A stretch of DNA of 64,000 nucleotides from contig NC_089461.1 in the NCBI RefSeq assembly GCF_029203305.1, positions 496,001-560,000 on the forward strand, in the 5' to 3' direction. The first letter of the stretch is position 1. The number at the start of each line of letters is the position of its first letter. Both the position numbers and the translations under genes were made by a program. The notes under the pieces were generated by a model, which saw only the letters and a program-made list of their open reading frames with translations, searched no databases and had not been told where the DNA came from. This DNA is from Yamadazyma tenuis (lineage: Eukaryota > Ascomycota > Pichiomycetes > Serinales > Debaryomycetaceae). Below are positions 8,465-16,878 of the stretch, in pieces.

Positions 8465-10231
8465 ATGCCTGTAACCTACAAAGGGCTTGACTGCTTAGCA
8501 GACATGCTGGCGGAAGAGTACACACACTACTACACTCAGCTGCAGACGGAAATCCCCTGGGCTTCCCAAGCTTACTACGGCTACTACACGATTTATTTTG
8601 GCAGTGCAGTTGTGGGCGTGGCCCTTTTCAAGAACTTGTACTACAGATCCAGAGACCATTTTTACAGTAAAAGCCAATCGGCCGGGATATTTACACCTTT
8701 GGTCGATACGCTTGTGGCATACAGCCGGTTTTTGGGATACAAACAGACGCCGATGAAATTGACCTACTTCACCTCATTACCTCCATCGGTGGGCTCCAGT
8801 TTATTTTTAATGGCATCAAGTTTGTATTTATTTCTCTACTGTTTTGTGCCTCATTTTTGGTACAGAGGTTGCAGAGGGTTCGGATCGCCGCCATTGGCGG
8901 TTAGGGCCGGAGTCATGGCCACGGCGTTGACTCCATTCATATATATTTTGGCGGGAAAATCCAACTTTATCACGCTTGTGACTGGTATCAGCTACGAAAA
9001 ATTGAACTATCTCCACCAGTACGTCGGAGTTGCGGCCTTGGTATTGTCTCTTGTGCACACGATCCCGTTTATCTACCAGGCGATAGTTGAAGGTGGAGCA
9101 GCAAACTTGAGGCACACTTGGAACAATGAGGCCATTTATAGAAACGGTGTGCCACCATTGGTGTTGTTGATTCTCTTGTGTTCGTTGTCGAAGGCTGGAG
9201 TCAGAAAGTGGTTTTACGAAGGGTTCTTACACTTGCACTGGATGATGGGTATTGCTTACTTTGGAACTTTGGGTTACCATATTTATGGCCTGATGGCCAC
9301 TGAAAACTATATGTGGGCGGCGTTGGCGTTCTGGTTCACCCAGGTGTTTTACCGGTTGTTTGTCAAGACGTGTTTGAAGCCCAACGCCTTGTTTCTCAGA
9401 CCCTCCGAAGCCAAATTGTTTAAGTTACAAGGGTCCAATGCTTATCAGGTGAATGTTAAGAATAGAGGCATTTTCTGGAAACCTGGCCAGCACGTCTATC
9501 TTAGGTTTGCCTCCAGGGTATTGGACAACCACCCGTTCTCGGTGTGCAACTTGCCCAAGGAATCTGAAAACGAGTTGAAGTTCATTATAATTCCCAAACG
9601 AGGCTTAACCAAAAGCCTTTATGACAAGATTGATTCGTGCTTGAGTGAGAAGGTGTACATTGACGGGCCTTACGGAGGTTGTAGTAGAAACCACCACACT
9701 TTTGAAAAAGTGTACTTGATTGCTTCCGGTAGTGGTGTAACTGCTACCATGTCGTTTTTGACGGATTTGGCCCAAAAGATCGAATCGGGGGAAAATAAAG
9801 TCACTAAGGAAGTCACCTTTGTGTGGGTTGTTCGCAAACTAGAAGACATCGACTGGTTCAGAACCGAGTTGAATAAAGCCCTAGAATGTGACAGAGTCAA
9901 TGTATTAATCTATGTGTGTGATAGATCTAGTCAAAAGGAAAAATACTTGAACGAAAAAGAGACTTTTACCTCCGAGTCGTTGGAAGCTGCTATTGAAACC
10001 AGGAGCAATGAGCTCAATGTGAAGTTTGGACGGCCTAACATGGAAAATCTTGTCAAGTCTTTTGCACCCAGTCTCGGTAGAAGAAACTTTGTATGTTCTT
10101 CGGGTAGTGACTCTATGAAGTTCCAAGTTAGCAGTGGTGTTTCAGCCTTACAGCCACTTATATTTAACAAGGACCTTTATGCTTCAGAAGTTGAAGAGAT
10201 TTTCTTACACACCGAATCTTTTGGCTGGTAA
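8465..10231 (+). CDS. FRP1: Ferric/cupric reductase, Frp1-type transmembrane flavocytochrome b
   Basis: This 588-aa protein would move electrons from cytosolic NADPH through FAD and two hemes to extracellular Fe3+ or Cu2+. It has about seven membrane spans in the first 300 residues. Two bis-heme histidine pairs keep the classical 14-residue spacing: H184/H198 and H258/H272. The FAD-binding motif HPFSVCNLP lies near residue 361, and the NADPH-binding ASGSGVTATMSFL stretch near 422. There is no cleavable-looking signal peptide and no long extracellular N-terminal domain, unlike S. cerevisiae Fre1. It resembles the shorter Candida Frp1/Frp2 group; the symbol denotes that subfamily and which paralogue it is remains uncertain. 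Such genes are usually induced by iron limitation or alkaline pH. The C-terminus, SFGW, is the usual end of the family. Confidence 0.85.
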   Translation: MPVTYKGLDCLADMLAEEYTHYYTQLQTEIPWASQAYYGYYTIYFGSAVVGVALFKNLYYRSRDHFYSKSQSAGIFTPLVDTLVAYSRFLGYKQTPMKLTYFTSLPPSVGSSLFLMASSLYLFLYCFVPHFWYRGCRGFGSPPLAVRAGVMATALTPFIYILAGKSNFITLVTGISYEKLNYLHQYVGVAALVLSLVHTIPFIYQAIVEGGAANLRHTWNNEAIYRNGVPPLVLLILLCSLSKAGVRKWFYEGFLHLHWMMGIAYFGTLGYHIYGLMATENYMWAALAFWFTQVFYRLFVKTCLKPNALFLRPSEAKLFKLQGSNAYQVNVKNRGIFWKPGQHVYLRFASRVLDNHPFSVCNLPKESENELKFIIIPKRGLTKSLYDKIDSCLSEKVYIDGPYGGCSRNHHTFEKVYLIASGSGVTATMSFLTDLAQKIESGENKVTKEVTFVWVVRKLEDIDWFRTELNKALECDRVNVLIYVCDRSSQKEKYLNEKETFTSESLEAAIETRSNELNVKFGRPNMENLVKSFAPSLGRRNFVCSSGSDSMKFQVSSGVSALQPLIFNKDLYASEVEEIFLHTESFGW

Positions 10232-10328
10232 TAAATCTATATATATGATATCATGATTATTTATTCAAGAAATATAATATTTATTGAACTAGAAATTTCA
10301 CATACTTGCATCCAAGGGATCTGGCAAT

Positions 10329-11318
10329 CTAATAGAGAATCTGACTGACAGTATCCACCACAATCTTTTCTAAAGGTGTGAACTCAAACTTCACGATGGC
10401 CTTGGTTTTATCGTTGTTAGTTTTCGCCAAAGTAGCAATCTCGGCTGGTCCATTGCCCACCTTACCCTTTGGTAGCTTCAACTCGGGAAAATGCTTGTTG
10501 AGAATATCCAAGAGCATTTGCGTACTAAACTTTCCCCCAGTCATGAACAATCTCTTGTTAACCGCCTCTTTTTGGACCATAGCAGCAAGGTGGGCCTTGG
10601 CAACATCTCTTACATCCACAAAACCTCCTTTATCAGTGTCGAAGGAATCATCTTTCAAGGATAGAAGTGACCCGATTAACTCGTTTGACGTGTTAAGTTT
10701 CCCCTTTGCATCTTGGGGATTGACCTGGGGCCCAAAGACATACACTGGGTTAACCACAGCAAGTTTGAAACTCACAGGCTCGGTCTCGACAAATTTCCAC
10801 GCTAACTTTTCTGCAAATGATTTGGCTCCATAGTAAGCAGCAATAGGGTTTTTGATAGCTTCTTCGTAGGTAATGTTGTTCCAGCTGGTTTCGTCCATAG
10901 ACAATGACCCATTTTGCTCATCAACATCGGAATAAATGGCTGCATCTGATGAAGTGACCACCACTCTCTCGATCTGGCTTCCGAAAGTCTGGATTGATTT
11001 TAAGATGTTTTCAGTACCTTTGATAGCAGGAATCACCAAATCGTTCTCCGGATCGGTGGTATCATAGAAAAACGGAGAAGCTGTGTGCAATAAATATTTG
11101 ACATCCTGGTGATTTTTCAAGGCAAGATCAAAAGCTCCTTTGTCAATCATGTTTGGGACTATTTCATAGGTGAACTTCCCACCAAAGAAACTCGACAATT
11201 TTTCGCCCTTGTCTTTGCTTCTGACGGTTCCCACCACTTCATAGTCAGAATCGAGCAATTGTTTCACAATGTGTTGTGCAATAAACCCACTGGCTCCAGT
11301 GACAAATACTTTCGACAT
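10329..11318 (-). CDS. GRE2: NADPH-dependent aldehyde/ketone reductase, Gre2-type extended SDR
   Basis: This 329-aa cytosolic oxidoreductase belongs to the extended short-chain dehydrogenase family (Gre2/methylglyoxal reductase, dihydroflavonol-reductase-like). The Rossmann glycine motif is GASGFIA near residue 8, with an arginine-containing TVRSKDKGEKL segment after beta-2 that suggests NADPH preference. The catalytic serine region VVTSSDAA lies near residue 122 and the YxxxK pair is in YYGAKSFAEK (about Y162/K166). Family substrates include methylglyoxal, isovaleraldehyde and various ketones; which one applies here cannot be read. The family is often multicopy in CUG-clade yeasts (GRE2/GRP2-like). 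A TATAAA box lies about 30 bp upstream of its ATG. It is convergent with the ferric reductase gene. Confidence 0.85.
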   Translation of the reverse strand: MSKVFVTGASGFIAQHIVKQLLDSDYEVVGTVRSKDKGEKLSSFFGGKFTYEIVPNMIDKGAFDLALKNHQDVKYLLHTASPFFYDTTDPENDLVIPAIKGTENILKSIQTFGSQIERVVVTSSDAAIYSDVDEQNGSLSMDETSWNNITYEEAIKNPIAAYYGAKSFAEKLAWKFVETEPVSFKLAVVNPVYVFGPQVNPQDAKGKLNTSNELIGSLLSLKDDSFDTDKGGFVDVRDVAKAHLAAMVQKEAVNKRLFMTGGKFSTQMLLDILNKHFPELKLPKGKVGNGPAEIATLAKTNNDKTKAIVKFEFTPLEKIVVDTVSQILY

Positions 11319-11914
11319 GATCTTTGTGCTTGTAATAATCCAATAACTTTTATATGAGCGCTCTGGGAAATACTTGCCGGATGCGGCAGTGTGCGATATG
11401 AACTATTATCATTTGTTTAATGGCTGTAATATGGAGTCAAGCCAGATCTTAACGGGGGTTGGGAATTGTGACCCTAGTGTGCAAATTGTACTTTGGAAGT
11501 CTAGTGGAATAGGCTTTTGGAAAGCAATTAGCATGTACTTCTTTCCAATTGTTAGAGTAGTCTGGTGTAGCACAACATTGTGATCTGTGCTCCAATATGG
11601 TGAACAGGGTGCAGAGCCTTAATGTTCAAGCCACCGAGAACCCACTCTTGGAATGATGGCTTCGGAGGGCATTATAAGAAGATAATTTGTTATCCCCACA
11701 TTATCTGGTCTGTTATCACAAGTTCGTCACCTTTTCGCATTCGCATTATTGGCATTCACCATCGCATCTCTCTTACTTCTCATACTCGGCCTTACAGTGC
11801 CTGACATTCCCTCATTTGTACTATAACGTGGATATTAATCCTTCACTATCACCTTGAATCCTCCAGAGACCTGGCCATAAGGTCATCGACAAATACCTCC
11901 CACACATCCATTGC
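11319..11914. other. Divergent intergenic region between GRE2-like and FEX genes
   Basis: This 596-bp stretch separates two divergent genes. Apart from the TATA box near 11350 it has a GC-rich CCGGATGCGGCA patch near 11379-11390 and C/T-rich sequence from 11690 to 11910. The short reading frames in it have no coding character. I see no RNA gene. Confidence 0.4.
11348..11353 (-). promoter_or_regulatory. TATA box of GRE2-like gene
   Basis: TATAAA on the minus strand lies about 30 bp upstream of the ATG at 11318. It fits a stress-inducible gene. The position is close to the start codon for a yeast TATA element, so confidence is modest. Confidence 0.35.
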
Positions 11915-12847
11915 ATGAAGTATCAACAAACAATCATTATCCATCTTAATATCATCCAAGCATCTATCTGGGGAGGGCTTGCTCGGAAAGGGCTCGGGAT
12001 TCTCACAGACTATGATGGTGCAATCCCTTATAATGCGCTTTGGGCCAATTTTGCTGCGTGTTTAGTACTAGGAACTGTTTCCAAAGTCAAGAAGACTCCG
12101 TTCATCATAGGAGTTTCCACTGGATTCTGCGGAACCCTCTCGTCATTTTCGGCCCTTGTACTAGAGTTGTTCTACAGCTCTGCCAATGTGTCCGTGGGTA
12201 TCAGATACGATCTCCCGACCAAAGGATATGGAGTACTACAGTTTTTGTCAGTTCTTCTAGTGGAAATGGGGGTATCAATTCTAGGATATCACTTCGGGTT
12301 GCACTTGTCCCCAATGTACCCGTTAAATGAACAGCACCACGAGCCACTATCGTACATAGGAGCAGTTTTAGGAGCAGCAATGCCAGTTATCACGGTGGTG
12401 TTACTCGCTATCAACCCGTTATATGACTCATGGAGAGCATGGGTGTTTTTGATTTTATTTTCCCCCATGGGGGCACTCTTGAGATTCCATCTAGGAAAAC
12501 TCAACCGTCCCAAGTTTCCATATGGTACATTTACTGCCAACGTGACGGGATCAATACTAATTGCAGTCTTTGCTCTCCTCACAAGAGCTCGCGTTTCCAA
12601 GTCTGACCACTCCGGATTAATAACCAGTTATATAGGATGTCAAGCCCTTTCAGGCCTACAAGATGGATTATGTGGAGCCCTTACAACCATTAGTACATTC
12701 GTTAGTGAGTTGTTCTCACTTGGACCAAAAGAATCATATCTTTATTCAAGTGTTTCAATAACAGTCAGTTTCGTGCTCCTCCTTCTCATTTTAGGGCCAT
12801 ATACTTGGACAGTGGGTTTAAGCGATCCAATTTGTGGTTACAGCTAG
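11915..12847 (+). CDS. FEX1: Fluoride exporter Fex (fused tandem CrcB domains)
   Basis: Eukaryotic FEX proteins are plasma-membrane fluoride channels built from two CrcB/Fluc domains in one chain. The 310-aa protein shows both halves. The first has a WGGLARKGL segment near residue 20, ANFAACLVLG near 45 and a GFCGTLSSFSALVLELF motif near 72. The second has MGALLRFHLGKLNRPKFPYGTFTANVTGSI near 189 and CGALTTISTFVSELF near 255. The Gly-Thr-(Leu/Thr)-(Ser/Thr)-(Ser/Thr)-Phe motif in each half forms the fluoride path. About nine hydrophobic segments are present. It is somewhat shorter than many fungal FEX proteins because there is almost no N-terminal cytosolic tail. In fungi these genes are usually constitutive and essential for fluoride tolerance. 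Confidence 0.92.
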   Translation: MKYQQTIIIHLNIIQASIWGGLARKGLGILTDYDGAIPYNALWANFAACLVLGTVSKVKKTPFIIGVSTGFCGTLSSFSALVLELFYSSANVSVGIRYDLPTKGYGVLQFLSVLLVEMGVSILGYHFGLHLSPMYPLNEQHHEPLSYIGAVLGAAMPVITVVLLAINPLYDSWRAWVFLILFSPMGALLRFHLGKLNRPKFPYGTFTANVTGSILIAVFALLTRARVSKSDHSGLITSYIGCQALSGLQDGLCGALTTISTFVSELFSLGPKESYLYSSVSITVSFVLLLLILGPYTWTVGLSDPICGYS

Positions 12848-13039
12848 AGAACATCACTTACTTGCCAGCACACAACTGGCACTTAAATTACCAACTTCCA
12901 TATCCTATCGGAAAGCTTATCGAGAAACAGGAAAGAATTCCCCTGTCGCTTATTACCTTATGCGGAAGGTCCAACAAGCCAATCGCACTACACTTATTAA
13001 TAATTGTTGTTCCTCTCATCTTAATTTTCACTCCTGGCA

Positions 13040-13666
13040 ATGTATATTCCAGACAAATATGATGCTCCTGAATGGGAACAACAAAAATCCATCATTAAAG
13101 AGTACCCATTGGCGGTATTGATAACATCCACAGAAGATGGCATCATCGCAAATCATATCCCTTTTAATTTGGTCGAGCGGGACGGGAAAAAAATCCTTCA
13201 AGCCCACTTAGCTAAAGTCAATCACCAATTGCCTTCTTTAAAGGATAACGACAAGGTTTGTGTGGTGTTTCTGTCATCTGATGCGTATGTCACTCCAAGT
13301 TACTATAAAACCAAAGAAGAGACTCATAAAGTGGTTCCTACCTGGCTTTTCGCAGCCGTTCATTGCTATGGTAGTTCCACCTTAATTGATGATTTCGATT
13401 TTATCAAAAAGCAGCACGAGTCGTTGACCGACCAAGAAGAGGCTGGTAGAGAAAAGCCGTGGGCTATTGATGAAGCCCCGGAAAAGTATTATAAGATTAT
13501 GCAGAAAGCCATAATTGGCCTCGAGATTGAAATCACCAAGATCGAGGGAAAGTTCAAGTTTGAACAGAAGATGAGAAGAGAGGATATTGATGGGGTGATC
13601 ACTGGTTTGGCCCAGGACAACATCCCCCGTGTTTCTAAGTTTGTGGAAGACTCCAATAAGGCGTAA
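13040..13666 (+). CDS. PaiB-like FMN-binding split-barrel protein
   Basis: This 208-aa protein belongs to the FMN_bind_2/PaiB family, named after a Bacillus transcriptional regulator of sporulation and protease genes; in fungi the function is not established. Family features are visible. The N-terminus reads MYIPDKY, followed by the LITSTEDGIIANHIPF strand near residue 32. Then come HLAKVNHQ near 58 and the VTPSYYKTKEETHKVVPTW block near 88-106. The C-terminus has KFKFEQKMRREDIDGVITGL near 173. No targeting signal is evident, so it is probably cytosolic. It lies 193 bp downstream of the fluoride exporter on the same strand and is convergent with the fasciclin gene. The family is mostly bacterial, so ancient transfer into fungi is possible. 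Base composition does not differ obviously from its neighbours. Confidence 0.85.
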   Translation: MYIPDKYDAPEWEQQKSIIKEYPLAVLITSTEDGIIANHIPFNLVERDGKKILQAHLAKVNHQLPSLKDNDKVCVVFLSSDAYVTPSYYKTKEETHKVVPTWLFAAVHCYGSSTLIDDFDFIKKQHESLTDQEEAGREKPWAIDEAPEKYYKIMQKAIIGLEIEITKIEGKFKFEQKMRREDIDGVITGLAQDNIPRVSKFVEDSNKA

Positions 13667-13704
13667 ATATAGTATGGTATAATATATGTATGTATTAATA
13701 GATG

Positions 13705-16700
13705 CTACACTTCGGGGAGGTTTCTTTTTCTATTTAATGCTTGAGTGCTTTGGGTACCATTAGTATACCTAGGTATTGTTCTTGGTTTGGTGGCCCCATA
13801 GTCGGAGGCGTTCAACGAGCCAGCTCTTTGGAACAATTTTTGGGAGTTTTGGGGGATAAGGTGATCTCTTTCATTAAGCATATCATCATCAGTTTCGTAT
13901 CCTCCATCGTAATTATGACTGGGGTCCTCATCTAAATCGCTTATCCTCATATAGCCACCTTCTTGGTAAGGCTCAAAGGGATTCTTGGGCGTGTCATCTG
14001 ATTTTCCACTCAAACAGAACATTACCATGAATAGGAGAATTGAGAAAAACATTAATCCTAAGATGATTCCAACACCTACACTGATGAATCCAAGGTGAAG
14101 ATGAAGGAACCCATCATTTTCAAACCACTTCAAGTTGATGGGCTTATCAATAAGGAAAACGCATGAACTGTATCCTTCAGTTCGGTCATTCGATGTACAA
14201 CCATGACTTAAAATCTTGAGCTTGTGTCCAGTTTTAGCACCAGATTTGTCATTGACGTCAAACACAAGTTTCCCATGGCTGTCTTGCTTGCATGAGAAGG
14301 AAAGAAGCGAGCTGTTTGAGTGTATGTCACTGTCCTCGGTGAACGTCTGATTGTCATGGTTTCCATAAATGCAATTGAAGATTTTTGGTAGCTCTGAGTT
14401 TGGTATCAAATGGGCATCGAGAAACTCAAATAAATTGGTCAAGCTAGCAGAAACATTATAAAGTTTCATAGATTCAGAAGAGGGAACCAACATGGAATAG
14501 TTCAGGTCTTTGGGATTGTCTGTGACTAATGCGTCGTAAAGTTTTGGAAATTTTTCGATTAAATCCATGAATGATATCCATGAGGTGTCATCCTCTGTAG
14601 CTTTGATCAAGCCCACAAAAGGAACTTCGAATGTTGATGGTAGTAATAGTTTACTAACAATATGGATGACTCCCTGATTAAACAAGAGGTCGGAGTTTAA
14701 GGGTAAATGGAATAAGGTGCCATTAATTCTTAAAAGATGGTTATAGTCACCATCATAAAACTGGTTGTTGATTATGAGAGAATCTCCCTGCAACGTCGTT
14801 GTGTTGATTTGTTGAGTAAGGTTATCAAGACCGAAGTCTGAATAAATAGTACCTTCCACAAAAATACCTCTCAAGATCTTCTTGAAGATCTTGGGGTTCT
14901 TCTCCAAGTAGTTCAATCTTAGACCCAAGCTTTCCCATGATCCTCTTCTGTCGAAAGCGGTACTGTCGTCTAATATGGGGATCCCACATGGTAAGAATGC
15001 TGTATACCCCAATTTGTTGTCTTTGAAACTTAAAAGATCATGTGCTTTTAAGAACTGGATGGTCTTCAAGCACTCGGCTTGGTTGATTTGAATATGCTGG
15101 AGATGGCCTGGTAAATTCCCATTTGAAAGTAAATCTGTAAGGGTGTGCTTGAAAGATTGGGGAGTATCGATATCCCCGTTCACCATATAAGCAAAACTAT
15201 TATTTCCCATCTCTATAGGACCTTCAATTACATTGGCGTCGTCATTAATAGACGTAATAATCTCATGATTCAGAGCATCGACACTACTGGAAACTTTCAT
15301 TCGAAAACAACCACCTATTCGGCTCTTAGAGCACAAGTTTGTTTCAGCCAGCCCATAATAAGACTGCTCATTATTATTGAAGACCTTTTCGGTGATATTG
15401 ATGGACTGCTTGACAAACTGGTACTTGAGTCCATCTTTATTGGAGAAAGAGTCGATGAAAAAGGAATCTTCTTCCATCACATCGTCCCTTTGGCCAGGAC
15501 TCAAAAACAACGTCTGGTTGGTTGTGGAGCCATTTATCAAATACTGCAAGGATCTGAACTTCAACTCCTTCACAAAGTCAGAATAATGTAAGGCAAAAAG
15601 AGCCTTTCTTGGGATCATGTCAGCCACTTTGACTTGTAGAGTTTCGAAGAACAACCCTTCTCCTTCAGCATAGTCAAATAAGTGCATAACTGCATCTGCA
15701 AAAACTATGGATGTGTTGAGGTTGCTCCGAAGTTTGTGGTTCAAAATGACGCTATCGTCATCAACAGTAACATTGAATTTGACAGCCTTATTGATACTTT
15801 GACATTTGGAGGCAGACACATTAGCAGGCATCAATTTGGAGTCAATTGCCAAACTACCAAGTAAGTTGGTGAGATCATACTTGATTTCCAAGACTGCCTC
15901 ATCGGTAGTGGTGAACTGACTACTGTGCATAACATGGTACAACGAAGAGTAGTATCTCATTAATGTGGTAGACATCGACCTTCTGACCATTTCGTCGGTA
16001 GGGACAAAGAAGGTACCTGCATTCTTCAAGAAAATCTCACAGCTCTGAGGTATCTTCTTGTACCTATCGTCAGTTTTGACTAAAGCATCAACGGTGGAGA
16101 ACTCGAGTTTGAATAACAGCTGGAAAAGACCCTTCACAAAAGAGATATTGTGCCCATTCAAAATGTTGGTGGAGTTGTCCAAAAACACATCACACAAGCT
16201 TGGTTTAAGTGGCAACTGGTGGTCGAGGGCTTGAATGAACGACCACTGGTGTTTGGCATAGATATCGGATTCCACTATGGCCGCGACTCGGTCAACCTCA
16301 AACTCCAAAGTCTCCATATTTGGCGACAACAGTACCGTGTAGGTTTTGTTATCCATCTCATACAAGGTATCGAACACAGCAGACTTGGGCTCCATATAAC
16401 CCACCCGAAACCGCTGGTTAATGATGTATCGCAACAAGTAGTTGTGGTCAATGTGATCAGGACCGTCAACAAACGCCAGGTTCACTGGGGCCAACAACGT
16501 GACGTTCTGCAACGAATTTAGCACCGGAATTAAGCCTTCTCGCTGGGCTATGCGTAGAAACGTTGAAAACTGGACGTCTGACGAGAGAATATCGACTATG
16601 GTGGAGGGTGTGGGAGATGGCACGAGGGAAATGGTGGTAGGGTTGGCATTGACGGTGGCACAGGTACACACCCCTAGCCACACGGCCATGAGAAAGTACA

Positions 16701-16728
16701 CATGGGTGATGAGGGATAGCAGTAGCAT
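13705..16728 (-). CDS. Fasciclin-domain type I membrane protein, YLR001C-like (vacuolar)
   Basis: The ATG at 16726-16728 gives a 1007-aa protein with a good signal peptide (MLLLSLITHVYFLMAVWLGV). The reading frame extends further upstream, but only from a TTG codon. The large lumenal part has repeated FAS1-like modules; the first is clearest near residues 45-110 (TIVDILSSDVQFSTFLRI, then NVTLLAPVNLAF). Many N-x-S/T sites are present. One membrane span lies near residues 880-905, followed by a hydrophilic tail of about 100 residues. The tail contains an acidic dileucine-type sequence, ERDHLI, of the kind used for AP-3 sorting to the vacuole. Architecture and length match S. cerevisiae YLR001C, a vacuolar fasciclin protein of unknown function. 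It lies downstream of AVT1 on the same strand. Confidence 0.8.
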   Translation of the reverse strand: MLLLSLITHVYFLMAVWLGVCTCATVNANPTTISLVPSPTPSTIVDILSSDVQFSTFLRIAQREGLIPVLNSLQNVTLLAPVNLAFVDGPDHIDHNYLLRYIINQRFRVGYMEPKSAVFDTLYEMDNKTYTVLLSPNMETLEFEVDRVAAIVESDIYAKHQWSFIQALDHQLPLKPSLCDVFLDNSTNILNGHNISFVKGLFQLLFKLEFSTVDALVKTDDRYKKIPQSCEIFLKNAGTFFVPTDEMVRRSMSTTLMRYYSSLYHVMHSSQFTTTDEAVLEIKYDLTNLLGSLAIDSKLMPANVSASKCQSINKAVKFNVTVDDDSVILNHKLRSNLNTSIVFADAVMHLFDYAEGEGLFFETLQVKVADMIPRKALFALHYSDFVKELKFRSLQYLINGSTTNQTLFLSPGQRDDVMEEDSFFIDSFSNKDGLKYQFVKQSINITEKVFNNNEQSYYGLAETNLCSKSRIGGCFRMKVSSSVDALNHEIITSINDDANVIEGPIEMGNNSFAYMVNGDIDTPQSFKHTLTDLLSNGNLPGHLQHIQINQAECLKTIQFLKAHDLLSFKDNKLGYTAFLPCGIPILDDSTAFDRRGSWESLGLRLNYLEKNPKIFKKILRGIFVEGTIYSDFGLDNLTQQINTTTLQGDSLIINNQFYDGDYNHLLRINGTLFHLPLNSDLLFNQGVIHIVSKLLLPSTFEVPFVGLIKATEDDTSWISFMDLIEKFPKLYDALVTDNPKDLNYSMLVPSSESMKLYNVSASLTNLFEFLDAHLIPNSELPKIFNCIYGNHDNQTFTEDSDIHSNSSLLSFSCKQDSHGKLVFDVNDKSGAKTGHKLKILSHGCTSNDRTEGYSSCVFLIDKPINLKWFENDGFLHLHLGFISVGVGIILGLMFFSILLFMVMFCLSGKSDDTPKNPFEPYQEGGYMRISDLDEDPSHNYDGGYETDDDMLNERDHLIPQNSQKLFQRAGSLNASDYGATKPRTIPRYTNGTQSTQALNRKRNLPEV

Positions 16729-16878
16729 TTGTGTTCCCCTGTTTGGAATTGCACTTATCAGAGTGATGCAGACTGATAACAAAAGTTTGGGAGTGGTTAC
16801 TCGCGCATTTGAAACATGGATGGGGTGAGTATGCAGGAATAATATTATTCTAATGAGACTAGACAAAGGAGTATGCTA

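Noticed and set aside
15145..15591. 148-codon plus-strand frame inside the fasciclin gene
   Set aside because: It is a shadow of the long minus-strand coding sequence and has no recognisable motif.
16729..16866. Extended N-terminus of the fasciclin protein
   Set aside because: The extension opens with TTG; the ATG at 16728 starts directly with a good signal peptide.
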